From DATFXF01 sp035258565 (GTDB taxonomy: Bacteria > Acidobacteriota > Terriglobia > Acidiferrales > UBA7541): a stretch of DNA of 5,613 nt. Shown here in pieces: positions 1 to 5,485 of the stretch (position 1 is the first letter of the stretch; each line of letters starts with the position of its first letter). The translations under genes were made by a program, and so were the position numbers. The stretch is taken from positions 1 to 5,613 of the forward strand of contig DATFXF010000204.1 in NCBI GenBank assembly GCA_035258565.1. The letters are read 5' to 3'. Below the pieces are notes generated by a model. That model had not been told where the DNA came from, did not search any database, and saw only the letters and a list, made by a program, of their open reading frames with translations.

Positions 1-1
1 C

Positions 2-91
2 AACGTATTGCAGCAGAACATCAGCCAATACGAAACCACGTTCGGTGAAATTAAGCTCGATCCCAAGGCAGGCATGGGTGTCGTACAGTGA
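2..91 (+). CDS. C-terminal end of a DUF3467-like protein (5' truncated)
   Basis: The second frame is open from the window edge to a TGA at 89-91 and encodes 29 residues, including QQNISQYETTFGEIKL. This resembles the C-terminal end of small DUF3467-type proteins, which typically close with an 'L..N...YE..FG.I' helix. That match is from memory of the family, whose function is not established. The gene begins outside the window, so its length and start cannot be seen. Its reading frame overlaps the long glycosyltransferase frame, which argues against starting the glycosyltransferase at GTG 45 and for a start near 78, giving a 14-base overlap typical of coupled genes. The short length limits certainty. 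Confidence 0.55.
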   Translation, partial: NVLQQNISQYETTFGEIKLDPKAGMGVVQ

Positions 92-1697
92 CGACGCGCG
101 TTCCGGCCTGCGCGCCGCGCTTGCCTGCTTTGCGGCAGCGCTGGCATTTCTACTGATCACGCATTGGCCGTTTCTCCGCTTGCCGTACCACTGGGATGAA
201 TTGGGTCAGTTTGTCCCGGCCGCCCACGACCTGCTGGTCTATGGGGCGCTCGTGCCGCGCTCGACCCTACCGAATGTGCATCCGCCGCTGCTGATGCTTT
301 ACCTCGCGGGCGTTTGGAAATTGTTCGGCTTCGCGATTCTGGTGACGCGAGTGGCCATGCTCGTGGTGGCCGCGGCAACGATTGCCGCTGCCCATTTGCT
401 GGCGCGGCGGCTGGCGAATGCGCGCGCCGCGTGGACTGCGGCGGCGTTTCTCGCCATCTCGCCGCCGTTTGTCGCGCAGGGCATGCTGGCCCAACTGGAC
501 TTGCCGGCCGCGCTCTGGGCGTTGCTGGCGATGTGTTGGTTTGTGGAGGGCCGCTGGTGGCTCTGTGGAGTCGCGGCCACCGCGCTGGCGCTGACCAAAG
601 AAACAGGCCTGATCGTTCCGGTAGTACTAGGTGGTTTTTCTGCATGGTGGTTTGTGGGGCGGCGACGCCGGGCCGCAGCCGGCTCCTGGCGCGGCTCCTT
701 GGCGTGCAGGAAAGTCCGGACAGAGGCCGGCCAGGGGGCCGGCCGCGGCCCGGGGGGGCCGCCCCACCAAACCCTCATTCAACAAGTGCCTCTGTCAAGG
801 CCACTCATGCCTCTGCTGATGCCGTTCGTGGCCGTGGGGGGGTGGCTCTTCTACCTGCACTCGGTGACTGGACACTGGCTGGGAAATGCGCAATTTGGGG
901 AGTACAACTTGGCTGAGCCGCTGAATCCTGTTCGGATTCTGCTGGTGCTCGCGCGGCGGCTCTTCCAGATTGGGCTGGCTGATTTTCATTGGGTGGCGAC
1001 GGCCGTGTTGATCCTGGCGGTCCTGCGATATGGGGCCCTGCGAGAACTTCCCTGGCGGCTCCTGGGCGCTGTCATCGGCGCGTATTTGATCTTCCACAGT
1101 ATTGTGGGTGGGGCAGTGCTGTTGCGTTACCTTCTTCCGGCCATGGCGCTGTTCTACGTCGCAACGGCGGCGGCGCTGAACTCCGTGCCACGAAGAACCC
1201 ATATGCCGGCTCTCGCTCTGTTTGTGGCCGGCCTCGCGGTCTCGAACTGGTGGAATCCACGTTACCGTTTCGCGAGCTACGAAGACAATCTGGCCGTGAC
1301 GGATTTCATCCAGTTGCAGCTCAACGCCGCGACCTGGCTGTCGGAGCACGCCCCCGAGCGCACCGTCATCAGCGCCTGGCCCCTCACCGATGCGCTCTCC
1401 AATCCTCTGCTGGGGTACGTAAGGCGTCCATTGCGCGTGAATCCCGTGGAGAACTTCCAACCTGAGGCCTGGCAAAAAATTGACAGCAGCCGCCTGGAAG
1501 TCGTAGCTCTCTATTCGCGAAGCTGGGATCGCCCGCCCGGCTGGCAAGACTGGCCGCCGATCGCCCGTCTCCTGCGAAAGCATTTCAACTACAAACGCCA
1601 GCTCCCCCGCGAGGAACTCATCCAAAGATTTCGCCTCCGCAGCGTGGCCCGTTGGGAGCGAAGGGGGCAGTGGATGGAGATATTTGTGATTTGGTGA
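78..1697 (+). CDS. GT-C fold membrane glycosyltransferase, ArnT/PMT-like (GT39/GT83 type)
   Basis: This is a polytopic membrane protein of about 539 residues. GT-C enzymes of this type move a sugar from a polyprenyl-phosphate donor to a lipid, glycan or protein on the outer face of the inner membrane; the substrate here cannot be told. About 12 hydrophobic segments are visible, the first near residues 13-30. The first large periplasmic loop holds HWDELGQF (Asp40-Glu41), where the family places its catalytic acid pair, followed by NVHPPLLMLYL as in PMT_2 proteins. A soluble tail of about 150 residues follows the last membrane segment (near 376-392) and includes WLSEHAPERTVISAWPL. GTG 78 is chosen because AAGG (65-68) lies 9 bases upstream and overlap with the preceding frame is minimal; GTG 45, in the same frame, is the alternative (550 residues). 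Residues about 192-232, a cytoplasmic loop rich in Arg, Gly and Pro, are encoded by an inverted repeat. The last residues (FVIW) and the stop lie in another repeat. Confidence 0.8.
   Translation: MSYSDDARSGLRAALACFAAALAFLLITHWPFLRLPYHWDELGQFVPAAHDLLVYGALVPRSTLPNVHPPLLMLYLAGVWKLFGFAILVTRVAMLVVAAATIAAAHLLARRLANARAAWTAAAFLAISPPFVAQGMLAQLDLPAALWALLAMCWFVEGRWWLCGVAATALALTKETGLIVPVVLGGFSAWWFVGRRRRAAAGSWRGSLACRKVRTEAGQGAGRGPGGPPHQTLIQQVPLSRPLMPLLMPFVAVGGWLFYLHSVTGHWLGNAQFGEYNLAEPLNPVRILLVLARRLFQIGLADFHWVATAVLILAVLRYGALRELPWRLLGAVIGAYLIFHSIVGGAVLLRYLLPAMALFYVATAAALNSVPRRTHMPALALFVAGLAVSNWWNPRYRFASYEDNLAVTDFIQLQLNAATWLSEHAPERTVISAWPLTDALSNPLLGYVRRPLRVNPVENFQPEAWQKIDSSRLEVVALYSRSWDRPPGWQDWPPIARLLRKHFNYKRQLPREELIQRFRLRSVARWERRGQWMEIFVIW
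649..773. repeat. Long G+C-rich inverted repeat inside the glycosyltransferase gene
   Basis: The left arm (649-683) and right arm (738-773) are near-perfect reverse complements, about 31 of 35 positions with one extra base. They include GGTTTG + TGGGGCGGC (649-663) against GCCGCCCCACCAAACC (758-773), and CCGGGCCGCAGCCGGC (668-683) against GCCGGCCGCGGCCCGG (738-753; 15 of 16). Two GGCCGGCC palindromes sit at 725-732 and 737-744. Weaker pairing continues into the loop, and weak similarity continues outward to about 641 and 781. The segment encodes about 41 residues with four consecutive arginines and a Gly/Pro-rich run, between two membrane segments. It looks like a palindromic insertion element kept in frame, but I know of no named family to assign it to. 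Confidence 0.7.
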
Positions 1698-1764
1698 TTT
1701 CGTGATTGGTTGATTGGTCGGGTCTGCGGCCTTCCATCAACAAATCACTAAATCACCAAATCAC
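1686..1764. repeat. Hairpin of 8-bp GTGATTTG-type repeats over the glycosyltransferase stop codon
   Basis: The left arm (1686-1717) is made of four degenerate octamers: GTGATTTG, GTGATTTC, GTGATTGG, TTGATTGG. The right arm (1734-1764) carries the complementary units (CAAATCAC, TAAATCAC, CAAATCAC). The outer 15 bases of each arm, GTGATTTGGTGATTT, are perfect complements, and only about three differences occur over 31 positions. The loop is 16 bases (1718-1733). The element includes the TGA stop (1695-1697) and the last codons of the glycosyltransferase. It could act as a transcription or mRNA-stability barrier, but no U-tract follows, so it is not a classical intrinsic terminator. Confidence 0.8.
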
Positions 1765-1772
1765 CCAATGGC

Positions 1773-1802
1773 TTGTCAGCTCTGCTCCCCCTGTGCTATC
1801 TC
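1773..1802 (+). promoter_or_regulatory. Possible sigma70-type promoter for tig
   Basis: TTGTCA (1773-1778; 5 of 6 to the -35 consensus) is followed after 18 bases by TATCTC (1797-1802), a weak -10 that carries an extended TG at 1794-1795. Transcription would begin near 1809, just upstream of the GAGG ribosome site at 1817-1820. This agrees with the TTG 1826 start of tig and with the preceding hairpin separating the transcription units. The -10 match is poor (3 of 6), so this is tentative. Confidence 0.3.
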
Positions 1803-1825
1803 TAGGGTTCAGGCACGAGGTCGGC

Positions 1826-3094
1826 TTGCCCTTACTCGAAGGCTGCAAACACGAGCTGGAAATCACTGTTCCGCCCGAGACGGTGGCATTGGAAACGGAG
1901 CGGGTAATCAACAAGATCAAGAGCCGCGCTAAGATCCCGGGCTTCCGGCCCGGCAAAGCGCCGTCCTCCATGGTGCAGATCCGTTTCGCCGACGAGATCC
2001 GCCGGGAAGTTGTGGAAGCTCTTATTCCCCGCCACCTCTACCAGCAGATCGAGGCGGAAGGACTTCGTCCCGTCGGTACGCCGGACGTCAGTGACGTGCA
2101 GTTCGAGGCCGGCGCCCCGCTGCGCTTCAAGGCTGAGTTCGAGGTTCTGCCGGATTTTGAGCTGAAGGGATATCGCGGTCTCCGGGTACCCTACAACGAG
2201 CCGGAGGTCACGGAAGAGGAGATCGCCGCCGGCTTGGAGCACGTCCGCGAAAAGCACGCGGGGTACCGCAATCTCGATCCGAGGCCGATTGCGGACGGTG
2301 ACGTTGCGGTCGTCCGGCTGACGTCGAAAGTCACGCCGCCGGGCGTCGCCCCCATTCAGCAGGACGAGCTGAATGTCGAGATCGGCGGAAAAGAGACCCT
2401 ACCCGCCTTCACGGACAACCTCGTCGGCGCGAATCCCGGCGATAAGCGGGAAGTCGAGGTAACCTATCCCGAGGACTACGGCGAACGAAAGCTCGCCGGC
2501 AAGACCGTGACCTTCGACATCGAGATCCTGGGCTTGCGCAGCAAGGAATTGCCGGAATTGAACGATGAGCTGGCCAAGGACGAAGGCGACTTCCGCAATC
2601 TGGAGGAGCTGCGGGATCGGATTCGCGCCGAGCTCGAGGCTGCCAAGCGCGACCAGGCGCACCGCGATACCAAGGCCAAGCTGGTGGACATGCTGGTGGA
2701 GGCTCACGATTTCCCGGTGCCGGAGGCCTTGATCGAAAAGCAGACCAGCGCCAACGTCGAGCGCAGCCTGCGCGCTCTGGCCGAGCAGGGCATCGACCCC
2801 GCCAAGCTCGACCTGGACTGGAAAAAGATTCAGGAAGCCGAGCAACCTCGGTCCGCTCGCGAGGTCAAAGCCGGGCTGATCCTGGACAAGATCGCCGCGC
2901 AAGAGCATATCCGCGCCACGCAGGAAGAGATCGACCGCGAGGTGCATAATTTCGCCCGGCGCACCGGACAGCCGGTCACGGCCGCCCGGGCCAAACTGAA
3001 CGAGCAGGGCACGCTGAACCGCATCAGCATCCAGATGCGCAATGAAAAAACCTTGCAGTTCTTGTTCGAGCAGGCGACGAAGGTGGCGAGCTGA
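1826..3094 (+). CDS. tig: Trigger factor, ribosome-associated chaperone / prolyl isomerase
   Basis: The protein has about 422 residues, close to the usual 430. It is the chaperone that docks beside the ribosomal exit tunnel and shields nascent chains. The N-terminal ribosome-binding domain carries the signature GFRPGKAP (residues 39-46; E. coli has GFRxGKVP). An FKBP-like isomerase domain spans roughly residues 158-237 (DGDVAVVRL through TVTFDIEILGL). A helical SurA-like C-terminal domain follows, with charged helices such as LRDRIRAELEAAKRDQAHRD. The frame is open back to 1706, but the upstream part is translated repeat hairpin and not family-like. TTG 1826 gives MPLLEGCKHELEI, the expected beginning, with GAGG at 1817-1820 five bases ahead. 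GTG 1793 is a less supported alternative without a ribosome site. tig heads the tig-clpP-clpX-lon order common in bacteria. Identity is secure; the start is less so. Confidence 0.96.
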   Translation: MPLLEGCKHELEITVPPETVALETERVINKIKSRAKIPGFRPGKAPSSMVQIRFADEIRREVVEALIPRHLYQQIEAEGLRPVGTPDVSDVQFEAGAPLRFKAEFEVLPDFELKGYRGLRVPYNEPEVTEEEIAAGLEHVREKHAGYRNLDPRPIADGDVAVVRLTSKVTPPGVAPIQQDELNVEIGGKETLPAFTDNLVGANPGDKREVEVTYPEDYGERKLAGKTVTFDIEILGLRSKELPELNDELAKDEGDFRNLEELRDRIRAELEAAKRDQAHRDTKAKLVDMLVEAHDFPVPEALIEKQTSANVERSLRALAEQGIDPAKLDLDWKKIQEAEQPRSAREVKAGLILDKIAAQEHIRATQEEIDREVHNFARRTGQPVTAARAKLNEQGTLNRISIQMRNEKTLQFLFEQATKVAS

Positions 3095-3103
3095 TGACCC
3101 AAG

Positions 3104-3187
3104 GCTTTCAGCCGTCAGCTATCAGCCATCAGCGAGCGACGCGGTGGCGGGTTGCTGAAAGCTGACGGCTGAAAGCTAGCTGACAGC
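3104..3187. repeat. Heptanucleotide (TCAGCNN) hairpin between tig and clpP
   Basis: The left arm 3104-3126 and right arm 3154-3176 are reverse complements at 22 of 23 positions, with a 27-base loop. The left side is a run of 7-bp units: TCAGCCG (3108-3114), TCAGCTA, TCAGCCA, TCAGCGA (to 3135). The right side has the same units on the other strand, plus one more GCTGACAGC at 3179-3187. It starts 10 bases after the tig stop and ends 8 bases before the GAGG of clpP (3196-3199). In RNA this would be a strong stem, but no U-run follows, so partial attenuation or mRNA protection is more likely than clean termination. Confidence 0.85.
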
Positions 3188-3206
3188 TTCCGTCTGAGGC
3201 AGCGTT

Positions 3207-3806
3207 ATGGTAACCCCGTATCAGGGCCTGGTCCCTATGGTGGTCGAGCAGACCAACCGCGGTGAGCGCGCTTACGATATTTACTCCCGCTTGCTGCGTG
3301 ACAACATCATTTTTTTGGGCTTCCCGATCGACGACAACGTGGCCAACCTGGCGACGGCGCAGTTGCTGTACCTCGAGGCGGAAGATCCCGAGAAAGATAT
3401 TTCGCTCTACATCAACTCGCCGGGAGGCTCGATCACCGCGGGGATGGCCATCTACGATACAATGCAGTTTATCCGGCCGGACATCACAACGTACTGCATC
3501 GGGCAGGCGGCTTCCATGGCGGCGCTGTTGCTGGCGGCGGGCACCAAAGGCAAGAGGTTTTGCTTGCCCAATTCCCGGATGCTCATCCACCAGCCCTCGC
3601 TGGGCGGGCTCTCGGGCCAGGCTACGGATATCGACATTCAGGCGCGCGAGATCCTGCGCATGCGGGAGATCACCAATCAGATCCTGGCCAAGCATACCGG
3701 CCAGCCGCTCGACCGGATCCAGCGCGACGTGGAGCGCGACTTCATTATGAGCGCCCAGCAAGCCAAGGAATACGGGCTGGTGGATGAGATCATTGTGAAG
3801 CACTGA
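3207..3806 (+). CDS. clpP: ATP-dependent Clp protease proteolytic subunit ClpP
   Basis: The protein has 199 residues, full length for this serine peptidase. ClpP forms two stacked heptameric rings in the cytoplasm and degrades proteins threaded in by ClpX or ClpA/ClpC. The catalytic triad is visible: Ser103 in GQAASMA, His128 in MLIHQP, and Asp178 in RDVERDF. The oxyanion-strand motif INSPGGSITAGM is at 70-80, and HTGQPLDRIQRD is in the handle region. HQPSLGG has one residue more than E. coli HQPLGG, as in many bacteria. By alignment with the E. coli mature end (ALVPMVIEQ), the first six residues before GLVPMVVEQT may be a short propeptide. The ATG start has GAGG at 3196-3199, seven bases ahead. 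It sits between tig and clpX, its unfoldase partner, but is divided from each by a repeat hairpin. Only this one clpP is in view. Confidence 0.98.
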   Translation: MVTPYQGLVPMVVEQTNRGERAYDIYSRLLRDNIIFLGFPIDDNVANLATAQLLYLEAEDPEKDISLYINSPGGSITAGMAIYDTMQFIRPDITTYCIGQAASMAALLLAAGTKGKRFCLPNSRMLIHQPSLGGLSGQATDIDIQAREILRMREITNQILAKHTGQPLDRIQRDVERDFIMSAQQAKEYGLVDEIIVKH

Positions 3807-3822
3807 ATCCGAAGCTGTCAGC

Positions 3823-3890
3823 GGTCAGCTATCAGCTTTGGGCACCACGCGCCGGAAATGCTGGCGTTTGGTGAAGGCTGATGGGTGAAA
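3823..3890. repeat. Decayed heptanucleotide hairpin downstream of clpP
   Basis: The left side carries GTCAGCGG and then TCAGCTA and TCAGCTT (about 3817-3838), the same 7-bp units as in the tig-clpP and clpX-lon gaps. The candidate right arm, 3874-3890, reads AAGGCTGATGGGTGAAA. It pairs with 3823-3839 at about 12 of 17 positions, so the palindrome is degraded. The element lies immediately after the clpP stop. Membership in the family is clear from the left arm; the right arm is less certain. Confidence 0.6.
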
Positions 3891-3904
3891 GTTCCGATAG
3901 CACC

Positions 3905-3960
3905 ACGGCCTAGGAGGGGGGCCCAGGGGTACGTACTTTTGCTCACCTTCCGGGGTTAAG
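3905..3960. other. G-rich stretch with clustered short palindromes in the clpP-clpX gap
   Basis: Within about 30 bases there are three perfect palindromes: CCTAGG (3909-3914), GGGCCC (3919-3924) and GTACGTAC (3929-3936), followed by TTTT. G-runs of six (3916-3921) and four (3926-3929) bases lie between them. No open frame of interest uses this stretch. It may be a remnant of another intergenic repeat or a binding region; I cannot name it. Confidence 0.35.
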
Positions 3961-3974
3961 TCGCCTTAGATCTA

Positions 3975-4004
3975 TTGCCAAGCGACGCCCATTGGCCGCA
4001 TAAT
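3975..4004 (+). promoter_or_regulatory. Probable sigma70-type promoter for clpX
   Basis: TTGCCA (3975-3980; 5 of 6 to TTGACA) and CATAAT (3999-4004; 5 of 6 to TATAAT) are separated by 18 bases. Initiation near 4011 would give an untranslated leader of about 63 bases before the GTG at 4074. The good match and the 267-base gap suggest clpX is expressed at least partly on its own. I see no CIRCE element (TTAGCACTC-type) or other clear heat-shock operator nearby. Confidence 0.45.
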
Positions 4005-4057
4005 GAGATGGGGTGGCTGGCTCGATCTGGCCCCGGTGGAGTTTTTCGGGCCGTAGC

Positions 4058-4065
4058 AGGAGGGG
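4058..4065 (+). promoter_or_regulatory. Strong ribosome binding site fixing the clpX start
   Basis: AGGAGGGG ends 8 bases before GTG 4074. It is the best Shine-Dalgarno match in the window. It decides for GTG 4074 over the in-frame TTG 3975, which lies inside the proposed promoter and would add 33 residues with no counterpart in ClpX proteins. Confidence 0.75.
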
Positions 4066-4073
4066 TAGCCAAG

Positions 4074-5381
4074 GTGAAGAGATCTGGTAGCGAAGAGTCC
4101 TTGCGCTGTTCGTTTTGCCACAAGAGCCAGGAAGTGGTGGGGAAGCTGATCTCCACTCCGAGCGACTATCCGAAGGCTTACATTTGCGACGAGTGTGTGG
4201 CAGTGTGCAACTCCATCCTGGAAGACGACCGGGCGGAGCGCAACCCGGCCGCCGCCCAAAGGCTGCAACGGCCCCAGGAGCTGAAGGAGCTGCTCGATCA
4301 GTACGTCATCGGACAAGAAGGGCCCAAGAAGAAGCTGGCGGTCGCCGTCTACAACCACTATAAGCGCGTGTTCATGAACCTGAACAACAAGCGCGCCGGC
4401 GACGTAGAGCTCGCCAAGAGCAACATTCTGCTGATCGGACCCACCGGCACCGGCAAAACCCTGCTTGCCCAAACCCTCGCCAAGCTCCTCGACGTCCCCT
4501 TCGCCATCGTGGACGCCACCACTCTGACCGAAGCCGGCTACGTCGGAGAGGACGTCGAGAACATCATTCTAAAGCTTCTCCAGGCCGCCGACGGAGACGT
4601 GCAACGAACGCAGCAGGGAATCATCTATATAGATGAGATCGACAAGATCGGCCGCAAGGACGAGAATCCCTCGATCACCCGCGACGTTTCGGGGGAAGGC
4701 GTCCAGCAGGCGCTGCTGAAGATCCTGGAAGGCACGGTCGCCAACGTCCCCCCGCAGGGAGGGCGCAAGCACCCGCATCAGGAGTTCACGCCGGTCGATA
4801 CGACGAACATCCTGTTCCTGTGCGGCGGGGCGTTTGTGGGGATGGAGAAGGTGATCGGACGCCGGATGGGCAAGAAATCCATGGGATTCCGGGCGGGGGC
4901 CGAAGAGGATAAGGATAAGGAGAAGGACAAGGAAAAGGACAAGATCAAACCGCCGGTGGCCCACAACGGTCGTGACATCGACTTGCTCGAGCAGGTCCAG
5001 CCGCAGGACCTGATCAAGTTCGGCTTCATCCCCGAATTTGTGGGCCGCTTGCCGGTGGTGGCGGTGCTGGCCGATCTGGACCGCGACGCCTTGGTTCAGA
5101 TCCTCACCAAGCCGCGCAACGCCATCGTGCGGCAGTACCAGAAACTATTCGAGTTCGAAAACGTGCGGCTACGGTTCGACGACGAAGCGGTGGAGGCGAT
5201 TGCCGATCTGGCGCTGGAGCGCAAGGTGGGCGCCCGCGGCCTCCGTATGATCCTGGAAGAGATGATGCTGGATTTGATGTATTACCTGCCGTCTTACAAG
5301 AAGGTGCGGGAGTTCGTAGTCACCCGAGAGATGGTGCTCAATCACGATCTGAATCTGAACTTCTTGGAGAAAGCGGGATAG
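4074..5381 (+). CDS. clpX: ATP-dependent Clp protease ATP-binding subunit ClpX
   Basis: The protein has 435 residues (E. coli 424). ClpX is a hexameric AAA+ unfoldase that recognises tagged substrates and threads them into ClpP. The N-terminal zinc domain has Cys12, Cys15, Cys38 and Cys41 (CSFC, CDEC). The rest follows in order: Walker A GPTGTGKT (122-129), pore-1 loop GYVGED (155-160), Walker B IIYIDEID with Asp187-Glu188, pore-2 region RDVSGEGVQQ (203-212), arginine finger in EFVGRLPV (Arg325) and sensor 2 GARGLR (Arg388). The ClpP-contacting loop, IGF in E. coli, is MGF here (270-272). Residues 277-292 are almost entirely Glu, Asp and Lys. Offsets to E. coli jump from +2 before this tract to +18 after it, so the tract accounts for a 16-residue insertion. 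Start GTG 4074 follows AGGAGGGG. All ATPase residues are intact, so it should be active. Confidence 0.98.
   Translation: MKRSGSEESLRCSFCHKSQEVVGKLISTPSDYPKAYICDECVAVCNSILEDDRAERNPAAAQRLQRPQELKELLDQYVIGQEGPKKKLAVAVYNHYKRVFMNLNNKRAGDVELAKSNILLIGPTGTGKTLLAQTLAKLLDVPFAIVDATTLTEAGYVGEDVENIILKLLQAADGDVQRTQQGIIYIDEIDKIGRKDENPSITRDVSGEGVQQALLKILEGTVANVPPQGGRKHPHQEFTPVDTTNILFLCGGAFVGMEKVIGRRMGKKSMGFRAGAEEDKDKEKDKEKDKIKPPVAHNGRDIDLLEQVQPQDLIKFGFIPEFVGRLPVVAVLADLDRDALVQILTKPRNAIVRQYQKLFEFENVRLRFDDEAVEAIADLALERKVGARGLRMILEEMMLDLMYYLPSYKKVREFVVTREMVLNHDLNLNFLEKAG
4902..4949 (+). repeat. Simple-sequence tract encoding a Lys/Asp/Glu run in clpX
   Basis: The coding strand is almost only purines here, built from near-repeats of GATAAG, GAGAAG and GACAAG, and encodes alternating acidic and lysine residues (ClpX 277-292). 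The near-repeats suggest growth by slippage of a 6-bp unit, later diversified at third positions. The frame is kept, and the conserved sequence resumes with QVQPQDLIKFG. Confidence 0.75.
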
Positions 5382-5383
5382 AA

Positions 5384-5480
5384 ACAGCCGTCAGCCATCA
5401 GCTATCAGCCGTCAGCAAGCAGCCCTCAGCCCTCGAGGTTGAGACCGTTCGCTGATGGCTGATAGCTGACCGCTGACAGC
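5384..5480. repeat. Heptanucleotide (TCAGCNN) hairpin between clpX and lon
   Basis: Seven consecutive 7-bp units run from 5384 to 5432 (ACAGCCG, TCAGCCA, TCAGCTA, TCAGCCG, TCAGCAA, GCAGCCC, TCAGCCC). The opposite-strand arm at 5451-5480 carries four more. The arms 5387-5416 and 5451-5480 are complementary at about 26 of 30 positions, with a 34-base loop. The element begins three bases after the clpX stop and ends five bases before the lon ATG, so it fills practically the whole gap, including the lon ribosome-binding region. Confidence 0.85.
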
Positions 5481-5485
5481 CTCTT

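Noticed and set aside
708..720. GGAAAGTCCGGAC, resembling the conserved GAAAGTCCGG motif near the 5' end of bacterial RNase P RNA
   Set aside because: The rest of the RNase P RNA (later conserved regions, about 350-400 bases) is absent, and the motif lies inside an open membrane-protein gene and repeat loop. Coincidence is more likely.
795..1625. Long minus-strand open frame opposite the glycosyltransferase
   Set aside because: The product is rich in His, Arg and Gln with no recognisable domain, and it mirrors a well-supported plus-strand gene. It is a G+C-driven shadow, as are the long minus frames opposite tig, clpP and clpX.
1706..1825. In-frame extension of tig starting at TTG 1706
   Set aside because: Its first part is translated hairpin repeat and it lacks a ribosome site. 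Trigger factor homology begins at about residue 41 of this longer frame.
3104..3176. The intergenic hairpins as classical intrinsic terminators
   Set aside because: The stems are long and stable, but none is followed by a U-tract, and the downstream genes are close. Attenuation or mRNA protection remains possible.
3104..3187. The TCAGC repeats as a CRISPR array
   Set aside because: The units are contiguous 7-mers arranged as a palindrome, with no spacers of uniform length and no cas genes.
3975..4073. In-frame extension of clpX starting at TTG 3975
   Set aside because: It has no family counterpart and overlaps a plausible promoter, while GTG 4074 has a near-ideal ribosome site.
5439..5467. 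Possible lon promoter using TTGAGA (5439-5444)
   Set aside because: No acceptable -10 lies at the right distance, and the bases there (TGATAGCT) are part of the repeat arm.
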